Assembly (NCBI GenBank): GCA_030269625.1
Contig: JAJDFZ010000002.1
Coordinates: forward strand, 31,752 to 95,751
Reading direction: 5' to 3'
From: Oxalobacter sp. OttesenSCG-928-P03
GTDB taxonomy: Bacteria; Pseudomonadota; Gammaproteobacteria; Burkholderiales; Burkholderiaceae_D
DNA length: 64,000 nt
Numbering within the stretch: the first letter of the stretch is position 1; each line of letters opens with the position of its first letter. The position numbers and the translations under genes were made by a program. Positions 57,211-64,000 of the stretch are shown piece by piece. The notes beneath the pieces are model-generated. The model ran no database searches. It had not been told where the DNA came from and saw only the letters and a list, made by a program, of their open reading frames with translations.

Positions 57211-58131
57211 TTATGCAAACAGTTCTTCCGGCGTAACTGTGGCCGCTCCCAGTTTGCCGACCACAATGCCGGCCGCCCGGTTGGCAATGGCAACCGCGTC
57301 AGCGATATCCATGCCGGAGCCCATCATCGCGGCAAGCACGGCAATCACCGTGTCACCGGCACCGGAGACATCATAAACCTCTCGGGCAATGGCAGGAATG
57401 TGGACAGTCCGTTTTTCGCCATACAGTGACATCCCCTCTTCTGATCGGGTCAAAAGCAGGTAATCCAGCCGGAGCGCTTCGCGAAGCCGCTGGGCTTTTT
57501 CGGTCAGCTGTTCTTCACTGGTCCATGAGCCGACAATCTGGCGAAGTTCACCTTTGTTGGGAGTGAGGACAGTTGCGCCGGTATAACGGGTAAAGTCCTC
57601 TCCTTTCGGATCCACCAGCACGGTTTTCCCTGCTTTTCTGGCTTCTGTAATCATGTCGGTGACATGCAGCATGGCACCTTTGGCATAATCAGACAGGATG
57701 ATGGTGTCATGTTCCGGCAGGAGGGCGCTGTAGCGGGTAAGCTTGCGGTCAATGATATCCCTCGCCGGCGTGTTTTCAAAATCGACCCGGAGGAGCTGTT
57801 GCTGGCGGCCGATAACCCGCAGCTTGATAATGGTGGAAACGGTCTCATCACGATGCAGATGCGGTGTGATCCCGGTTTCTTCCAGCAGTTTTTTGATGAC
57901 GCTGCCAGCTTCATCATCACCGGTAATGCCCAGAAGGCTGGAACGAGCACCCAGTGCGGCCGTATTCCTTGCTACGTTGGCGGCCCCTCCCAGGCGTTCT
58001 TCGTTTCGCTCAACGCGCACGACCGGTACCGGCGCTTCCGGAGAAATACGGTTGACATCGCCAAACCAGTAGCGGTCAAGCATGACATCACCGGCGACAA
58101 GGATTCGGACATTACTGAGATCAGGTTTCAT
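57211..58131 (-). CDS. rfaE1: D-glycero-beta-D-manno-heptose-7-phosphate kinase (monofunctional)
   Basis: ILVAGDVMLDRYWFGDVNRISPEAPVPVV, RLGGAANVARN, DVSGAGDTVIAVLA; no C-terminal nucleotidyltransferase domain. Confidence 0.93.
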   Translation of the reverse strand: MKPDLSNVRILVAGDVMLDRYWFGDVNRISPEAPVPVVRVERNEERLGGAANVARNTAALGARSSLLGITGDDEAGSVIKKLLEETGITPHLHRDETVSTIIKLRVIGRQQQLLRVDFENTPARDIIDRKLTRYSALLPEHDTIILSDYAKGAMLHVTDMITEARKAGKTVLVDPKGEDFTRYTGATVLTPNKGELRQIVGSWTSEEQLTEKAQRLREALRLDYLLLTRSEEGMSLYGEKRTVHIPAIAREVYDVSGAGDTVIAVLAAMMGSGMDIADAVAIANRAAGIVVGKLGAATVTPEELFA

Positions 58132-58138
58132 GAGAGAG

Positions 58139-59314
58139 TCAGACAGATACGTTAAGTTCTTCGGTTCGTCTTGGCGGGTAGGTTTCCCACATGTGGCAAC
58201 CCGGGCATTGCCAGTAAAACTGGCGTGCCTGAAAACCGCAGTGGCTGCACTGGTAGCGGGCAAGCTTGGAGGCATAACCATGTACCAGGCTTTTTACCAT
58301 GGAAAGATCCTGTCGTGCCTCAGGTGAGGCAACCATGATGCGGGCTTCCAGGAGTTTATCCAGTCCAAGAAGTGTCGGCGTGCGTTTGAGTTCATCCATA
58401 ACAAGGGCATTGGCCGCCTGGACGTTTTCGTCTTTCACCAGTGCCTGGAAAACCACTTCCAGCAGGTCAATGGATGACGCTTCTGCCAGATAGGATTTCA
58501 GAAGCGAGATACCCTCCTGCGCGCGCCCCGTCTTCTGGTAGGCATCCATCAGTCTTTGGGCGACCAGCACAATATGCGGCATGCTCTGTTTTTCAATGCG
58601 GCGCCAGGTTGCAATTGCTTCGTCAGTCTTGCCCTGTGCCATCAGTGCATCGCCGGTCAGGATGGTTGCGCGTACATTCATCCGGTCAACCTTGAGAGCG
58701 CGCTCAAGCAGGGGAAAAGCATTTTCAGGATGGGTGCTGACAAGCTGGTCCTGTGCCATTTCGCAGTAAAATTGCGCGATTTCCTTTTGTCGTCCTCCTG
58801 AGCCGGAGTCCTGCAGTGCTTCTGCTGCCTGGATGGCCTGTTCCCATTCTTTTTCCCGCTGAAAAATTTCAAGCAGGGCACGCCGGGCCGTGGTGTTGTA
58901 CTGGGTGTCAGTCAGTTTTTTAAAAACTTCTTCCGCTCGGTCAAGAAGGCCGGCTTTCAGGAAGTCCTGTCCCAATTCGTATTGGGCCTGTATCTGCTGC
59001 TCTTCGGGAAGGTCCGGGCGCAAAAGGAGATTCTGATGCATGCGGATGGCGCGCTCCGTTTCGCCTCTGCGGCGAAACAGGTTGCCCAGGGCAAAATGCA
59101 GATCGGCTGTTTCCGGGTCCAGTTTGACGATCTCAATAAAGGCGTCGATGGCCTTGTCCGGCTGTTCGTTCAGCAGAAAATTCAATCCCTTGAAATAGCC
59201 ACGCGGCAGGCTGCGGGATTCGGAAAGCAATTGTTTGATATCAACACGCGCAGCGACCCATCCCAGCCCGAAAAAGAACGGAATGCAGATGAGCCACCAG
59301 ATTTCAAATTCCAT
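58139..59314 (-). CDS. lapB: Lipopolysaccharide assembly protein LapB
   Basis: N-terminal TM, TPR repeats, C-terminal rubredoxin-like YQCSHCGFQARQFYWQCPGCHMWETYP. Confidence 0.94.
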   Translation of the reverse strand: MEFEIWWLICIPFFFGLGWVAARVDIKQLLSESRSLPRGYFKGLNFLLNEQPDKAIDAFIEIVKLDPETADLHFALGNLFRRRGETERAIRMHQNLLLRPDLPEEQQIQAQYELGQDFLKAGLLDRAEEVFKKLTDTQYNTTARRALLEIFQREKEWEQAIQAAEALQDSGSGGRQKEIAQFYCEMAQDQLVSTHPENAFPLLERALKVDRMNVRATILTGDALMAQGKTDEAIATWRRIEKQSMPHIVLVAQRLMDAYQKTGRAQEGISLLKSYLAEASSIDLLEVVFQALVKDENVQAANALVMDELKRTPTLLGLDKLLEARIMVASPEARQDLSMVKSLVHGYASKLARYQCSHCGFQARQFYWQCPGCHMWETYPPRRTEELNVSV

Positions 59315-59345
59315 GTTGTTCTGAGTGAAAATAAGAATACGGTTT

Positions 59346-59687
59346 CTAGGCGGTATTCTGGTTATTGTTAATCGGATCCGTTACGGGGGCATCTGCTGGC
59401 GGCGGCCTGATGGCCCCCTGCTTATGCGACTGGCTTTCCTTTTCCAGGGCTTCGATCAGTTTTCTCTTGCGTGACAGTTCGCGTTTACCCCGGAAAATCA
59501 TAGGCGTCATGCCCAAAATGCTTAGAATGCTGCCGGAGGCAAAAAAACCAAGCAGCAGCAAAACGAGAGGGCCGCGCATTTCATACCCGAAGAAAAAGTA
59601 CAGGGTGGTTTCCTGCGTGTTTTTCACGGCAAGGCCGAAGAAAAGAATGAAAAGAAGAATGGCAACTATCCGGGATACCAGTTTCAT
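59346..59687 (-). CDS. lapA: Lipopolysaccharide assembly protein LapA domain-containing protein
   Basis: Two TM segments, position upstream of lapB; start at MKLVSRIV. Confidence 0.82.
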   Translation of the reverse strand: MKLVSRIVAILLFILFFGLAVKNTQETTLYFFFGYEMRGPLVLLLLGFFASGSILSILGMTPMIFRGKRELSRKRKLIEALEKESQSHKQGAIRPPPADAPVTDPINNNQNTA

Positions 59688-59823
59688 GAGTTTTTTCGCG
59701 TATTTGTTGTTTGATTGATTTTTTCTTGCCTGTACTGGATTATTTTCAAACAATCCGGATAAATAGTGAAAACAGGTATCCCGCCTCTTTGGGCAGAAAT
59801 TGGGGTTCAGTAAGATTGTACTA

Positions 59824-59848
59824 AAAAAGGGCATCTTGCGATGCCCTT
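59824..59848 (-). terminator. Terminator downstream of ihfB
   Basis: AAAGGGCATC-GCAA-GATGCCCTTTTTT on the minus strand. Confidence 0.8.
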
Positions 59849-59866
59849 TGTTTCCCTGTAGACCGT

Positions 59867-60172
59867 TCAGTCGGTTTTCTTTTCCTTGAGTGCAACAATA
59901 TCAACACGTTCCCGCAATTCCTTGCCTGCCTTGAAGTGAGGAACGCGTTTTTCCTGCACCATCACTTTTTCGCCGGAGCGGGGATTCCGTCCGACTCGCG
60001 GCGGCCGGACATTGACGCCAAAACTGCCAAAGCCGCGAATTTCAATACGCTGGCCCTCAGCCAGTGCCGTGGTGAGGGCATCCAGTATGGTCTTTACGGT
60101 GAGTTCGGCATCCTTGACCAGCAACTGGGGATAGCTGTTGGCCAGAGATGAAATCAGTTCAGATTTGGTCAT
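59867..60172 (-). CDS. ihfB: Integration host factor subunit beta
   Basis: [45 protein letters not shown]. Confidence 0.95.
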   Translation of the reverse strand: MTKSELISSLANSYPQLLVKDAELTVKTILDALTTALAEGQRIEIRGFGSFGVNVRPPRVGRNPRSGEKVMVQEKRVPHFKAGKELRERVDIVALKEKKTD

Positions 60173-60191
60173 ATTGCACTTCCGTTCCGGA

Positions 60192-61898
60192 TTACTCTTT
60201 GTTGTCGAACTTGGCTTTCAGGAGCGCGCCAAGGCTGGTCATGCCGGAAGCCGCGCTGGAGTCGCTCTGCATCTTTTGCATGGCTTCCTGGGTTTCCTGC
60301 TGGTCTTTTGCCTTGATGGACAGCTGAATGGCACGGGATTTCCTGTCAACGTTGATGATCATGACCTCAACGCTTTCACCGGCTTTCAGGTGAGTCGTGG
60401 CATCTTCAACACGATCGCGTGAAATTTCAGAGGCGCGCAGGTAACCTTCCACATCATCGGTCAACTGGACGACAGCGCCTTTTGGCTCAACCGATTTGAC
60501 GGTGCCGGTTACGATAGAACCCTTGTCATTCATGGCAATGAAGTTGTTGACCGGGTCGCCTTCGAGCTGTTTGACGCCAAGAGAGACACGCTCACGATCC
60601 ACATCGATAGCAAGAACGACGGTTTCGAGTTCGTCACCTTTCTTGTACTGGTGAACAGCGGTTTCACCCGGCTCTGTCCAGGAAAGATCGGAGAGGTGAA
60701 CCAGGCCATCGATATTGCCCGGCAGGCCAATGAAGACACCAAAATCGGTAATGGATTTGATGGCTCCGCTGACCTTGTCGCCTTTCTTGTGGGCGAGCGC
60801 AAAGTCTTCCCATGGATTGGGTTTGGTCTGCTTCATGCCCAGGCTGATGCGGCGGCGCTCTTCGTCAATTTCGAGAACCATGACTTCCACTTCATCGCCC
60901 AGCTTGACAACTTTGTTTGGCGCCACGTTCTTGTTGGTCCAGTCCATCTCGGAAACGTGAACCAGACCTTCAATGCCCTGCTCCACTTCAACGAAGGCAC
61001 CATAGTCGGTAAGGTTGGTAACCTTGCCGAAAAGGCGGGTGCCTTGCGGATAACGGCGGGAAAGGCCGGACCACGGATCGTCGCCCAGTTGCTTGACGCC
61101 GAGGGAAACCCGGTTTTTCTCCTGGTCGTATTTGAGGACCTTGGCCGTGATTTCCTGGCCAACCGTGAGCATTTCGGACGGGTGACGGACACGGCGCCAT
61201 GCCAGATCCGTAATATGCAGCAGGCCATCAATGCCGCCGAGGTCAATAAATGCGCCGTAGTCGGTAATGTTTTTGACCACGCCATTAACGACGGTGCCCT
61301 CTTTCAGGGTTTCCATCAGTTTCTGGCGCTCTTCACCCATGGATGCCTCAACGACGGCACGGCGGGAGAGAACCACGTTGTTGCGTTTGCGGTCAAGCTT
61401 GATGACTTTGAATTCGAGTGTTTTGCCTTCGTACGGAGAAGTGTCTTTCACCGGACGGGTATCAACCAGTGAGCCAGGAAGGAAAGCGCGAATGCCGTTG
61501 GTCAGAACGGTCAGGCCGCCTTTGACTTTGCCGTTTACCGTGCCGGTAACGATTTCGCCGGATTCCATGGCTTTTTCCAGAGAGAGCCATGAGGCCAGGC
61601 GCTTGGCCTTGTCACGCGACAGAATGGTGTCGCCATAACCGTTTTCGAGCGATTCGATGGCAACAGAAACATAGTCGCCGATCTTGACTTCGATTTCGCC
61701 GACATCATTTTTGAATTCGTCGATCGGAATGAAGGATTCTGATTTCAGGCCGGCATTGACAACGACAAAATTGTGATCGATGCGAACAACTTCAGCAGAG
61801 ATAACCTCGCCGGAGCGCATGTCATGACGTGCAAGGGATTCTTCAAATAAAGCTGCAAAACTTTCCTGTCCAGGAGTGTGGGTTGATACAGTTGACAT
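60192..61898 (-). CDS. rpsA: 30S ribosomal protein S1
   Basis: Six S1 domains; [30 protein letters not shown]. Confidence 0.97.
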   Translation of the reverse strand: MSTVSTHTPGQESFAALFEESLARHDMRSGEVISAEVVRIDHNFVVVNAGLKSESFIPIDEFKNDVGEIEVKIGDYVSVAIESLENGYGDTILSRDKAKRLASWLSLEKAMESGEIVTGTVNGKVKGGLTVLTNGIRAFLPGSLVDTRPVKDTSPYEGKTLEFKVIKLDRKRNNVVLSRRAVVEASMGEERQKLMETLKEGTVVNGVVKNITDYGAFIDLGGIDGLLHITDLAWRRVRHPSEMLTVGQEITAKVLKYDQEKNRVSLGVKQLGDDPWSGLSRRYPQGTRLFGKVTNLTDYGAFVEVEQGIEGLVHVSEMDWTNKNVAPNKVVKLGDEVEVMVLEIDEERRRISLGMKQTKPNPWEDFALAHKKGDKVSGAIKSITDFGVFIGLPGNIDGLVHLSDLSWTEPGETAVHQYKKGDELETVVLAIDVDRERVSLGVKQLEGDPVNNFIAMNDKGSIVTGTVKSVEPKGAVVQLTDDVEGYLRASEISRDRVEDATTHLKAGESVEVMIINVDRKSRAIQLSIKAKDQQETQEAMQKMQSDSSAASGMTSLGALLKAKFDNKE

Positions 61899-62023
61899 AA
61901 GTTAAGTAAGTTAAAGGAATAAACCGGGGCTTTCTCAGTTGGTGAAATCCACCGGGTAAAGTTAATAAAAACCGGTGCGGTTTATGGCACAGGTGCGTAT
62001 AACCGGTACAGCATGTCCTGATT

Positions 62024-62728
62024 TCAGGGCATCAATGCGTTACCGTTTGGTTTTTTCGCCACATACCAGTCAAGAACCTGGCTGACTGCCTCATTAATAC
62101 CCAGATTCGTGGTATCAAGGGTTTTTGCATCAGCCGCAGGAGCCAAAGGCGCAACGCTTCTTGAGGTGTCGCGCTGGTCCCTTTCGAAGAGGTCCTGGCG
62201 AAGATCGGAGATTTTAGCAGGAAAACCTTTTTCTATCAACTGCTTATAACGTCTTTCCGCGCGGGCATCGACACTGGCGGTCAAAAAGACCTTGAGTTGT
62301 GCCTCGGGAAAGATGACCGTTCCCATGTCACGGCCATCCGCAACAAGGCCTGGCGGGCGTTTGAAGCCGGTTTGCAGTGAAAACAGCGCTTGCCTGACAG
62401 CCGGTAATGCGCCGACGCGGGAAGCCATGATGCCGATTTCTTCTGCGCGAATGGTGTCCGTTACGTCTTCCTCATCCAGAAAAATCCGGTCGCCTTCAAA
62501 GCGGCAGGGCAATGTCATGGCCAGTCCGGCAACGGCTGCCTCATCTTCAATAGCGGTCTTTGTCCGCATGGCCGAAAGCCCGACAAGCCGGTACAGTGCA
62601 CCTGAATCCAGGTAATGAAATCCCAGTCTGTCGGCCACGATCTGGGCAACGGTTCCCTTTCCGGATGCAGTCGGGCCATCGATGGTGATGATGAAAACAG
62701 GGGGTGATGTTGAAAAAGTAGCGGTCAT
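62024..62728 (-). CDS. cmk: Cytidylate kinase
   Basis: ITIDGPTASGKGTVAQIVADRLGFHYLDSGALYR, VADGRDMGTVIFPEA. Confidence 0.95.
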   Translation of the reverse strand: MTATFSTSPPVFIITIDGPTASGKGTVAQIVADRLGFHYLDSGALYRLVGLSAMRTKTAIEDEAAVAGLAMTLPCRFEGDRIFLDEEDVTDTIRAEEIGIMASRVGALPAVRQALFSLQTGFKRPPGLVADGRDMGTVIFPEAQLKVFLTASVDARAERRYKQLIEKGFPAKISDLRQDLFERDQRDTSRSVAPLAPAADAKTLDTTNLGINEAVSQVLDWYVAKKPNGNALMP

Positions 62729-62938
62729 TGGCAGGGGAGGCGTGAGCCCGGCAGAATCACGCCATGGTTAATTAATTGGTTGACATTGAACAAAAATGGT
62801 CAAAAGGATGTAAAATCAGTACGCTAAATCCGTTTATTAATTTCGAGTCACAGGATGGTACACAACACAGAGTGTCTGTGCAACAGTATTGGACAGGTAT
62901 TCTCATTCTGTTACTGAATCTCAATAGTACAGCCAAAG

Positions 62939-63160
62939 ATGACTTTCGATTTTGAATCGCTCGCTGAAAAAATAAACCAGTTGGCCGAGCTGACCATGGT
63001 TTTGCGCCGGGAAAATGCCGAATTGCGCATTCGCAATGCGGAACTGGTGAGTGAGCAAAGCGTCATGAATGAACGGCTCAGGCAGGCAAGAGAACGGGTC
63101 GCGGGGCTGATCAGCACGCTGCCTGTTGCAGTAACGCAGGAAGAGGAGGCAGGTGAATGA
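62939..63160 (+). CDS. Small coiled-coil protein (TIGR02449/ZapB-like)
   Basis: 73 aa heptad-rich, 4-bp overlap with zapA. Confidence 0.75.
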   Translation: MTFDFESLAEKINQLAELTMVLRRENAELRIRNAELVSEQSVMNERLRQARERVAGLISTLPVAVTQEEEAGE

Positions 63161-63468
63161 TTCACGTTGATGTCACGATAATGGGCCAGTCATACCGGCT
63201 GGCATGCCAGGCGGGTGAAGAGCGTCCGTTAAGGGAGGCGGTTGCCTATCTGGATGACAAAATGTGCGCCATTCGTGATGCAGGAAAAGTGCGCGGCAAT
63301 GACCGGATTGCGGTCATGGCGTCCATTTCCATCGCGGCAGAACTGCTTTCCGTCAAGGCGCCAAGAGGGCCGCTTTCCGATTTCACGCTTTCTGAAGTCA
63401 AGCAGAAAATTATCTCGATGCATGAAGTGCTGGACAGGGCGCTGGCACCACAGGAAGATCTTTTCTAA
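63157..63468 (+). CDS. zapA: Cell division protein ZapA
   Basis: HVDVTIMGQSYRLACQAGEERPLREAVAYLDDKM; upstream of 6S RNA as in other proteobacteria. Confidence 0.92.
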   Translation: MIHVDVTIMGQSYRLACQAGEERPLREAVAYLDDKMCAIRDAGKVRGNDRIAVMASISIAAELLSVKAPRGPLSDFTLSEVKQKIISMHEVLDRALAPQEDLF

Positions 63469-63496
63469 GAGATCGCAATATTTCACCCGAAACGGG

Positions 63497-63524
63497 TTGA
63501 CACACAGGGAGAATAGGGTAGACT
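63497..63524 (+). promoter_or_regulatory. Promoter of 6S RNA
   Basis: TTGACA-16 bp-TAGACT. Confidence 0.65.
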
Positions 63525-63530
63525 GAAACT

Positions 63531-63700
63531 ACCCTGCGGTGTTTGCGATTGTCATTAATTCTTTGAACCATTCACCAGCATCGGTTACGGAACTTGCACG
63601 ATGGGCGTGCGCGTCGCTTGTTCGATGAACCCGAAATCGGCTTACCGTGACCACCTTGAACCTCAGGTTCAAGATGCCGACATAGCGGCACCGGCGGGGG
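63531..63700 (+). ncRNA. ssrS: 6S RNA
   Basis: ACCCTGCGGTGTTTGCGATTGTC...CTTGAACCTCAGGTTCAAGATGCCGACATAGCGGCACCGGCGGGG; position after zapA; ends approximate. Confidence 0.88.
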
Positions 63701-63708
63701 ACAGATTT

Positions 63709-63745
63709 AAACGGCTGGATGCATGGCATGCAGCCGTTTTTGTTT
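63709..63745 (+). terminator. Intrinsic terminator after 6S RNA
   Basis: AAACGGCTGgATGC...GCATgCAGCCGTTTTTGTTTT. Confidence 0.75.
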
Positions 63746-63807
63746 TGGTGCCGGCCCTGGAGGGCTGCCTCAAGGCGAGGCAGCTGCAGGGCCGGGTCTT
63801 CTATTCG

Positions 63808-64000
63808 TTATCGTATAGAATGCGCATGATCGTGGTCATGCTCGTGGTCTTCCAGTCCAGGCATACGCGCCTTGACTTCGGTGGTCTGTTTGGTTTTCAG
63901 GCCCAGTTTCTCGAGCAGGATACGGTCGTCTTCGGCTTCTGAATTTTCGGTTGTCAGCAGCTTGTCGCCATAAAAAATGGAGTTGGCGCCCGCGAGAAAG
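63808..64000 (-). CDS. bioB: Biotin synthase, C-terminal part (truncated by window edge)
   Basis: Minus strand [76 protein letters not shown] is the conserved BioB C-terminus. Confidence 0.88.
   Translation of the reverse strand, partial: FLAGANSIFYGDKLLTTENSEAEDDRILLEKLGLKTKQTTEVKARMPGLEDHEHDHDHAHSIR

Overview
The window is a gene-dense, chromosomal housekeeping region of a betaproteobacterium. Gene content and protein motifs suggest Oxalobacteraceae, plausibly an Oxalobacter-like anaerobe, but this is inference and not proven. I saw no prophage, IS element, CRISPR array or tRNA. Main blocks: yhdP (3' part), a nitrilase-family gene, tldD, aroG, yajQ, murB; a minus-strand MTA-salvage operon (mtnP, class II aldolase, apt, mtnA); argF/argG; rsgA, an M48 protease, orn, a short histidine kinase, waaA; an EEP nuclease and clsB; RNase P RNA; a complete dcw cluster (mraZ to ftsZ) with lpxC, a DciA-like gene and secA; argJ, an AAA ATPase, valS; a TPP riboswitch with thiC-S-G-D-E; cls, uvrD; a hldE1/lapB/lapA/ihfB/rpsA/cmk block; zapA followed by 6S RNA; and the 3' end of bioB. 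The most interesting signals are: (1) an unannotated Phe/Tyr-rich leader peptide (MLNTIRFFFFYFSYSGPVAVEERLSSR*) with a terminator and a competing antiterminator upstream of the DAHP synthase gene; (2) a compact mtnP-aldolase-apt-mtnA operon that looks like an oxygen-independent MTA to DHAP shunt; (3) four 10-bp-phased GTGG-type repeats (putative MraZ boxes) upstream of mraZ; (4) a TPP riboswitch followed by a hairpin that buries the thiC Shine-Dalgarno; (5) a sensor-less histidine kinase; and (6) a His/Asp-rich tail on BioB. All calls are from reading the sequence; no database search was run.
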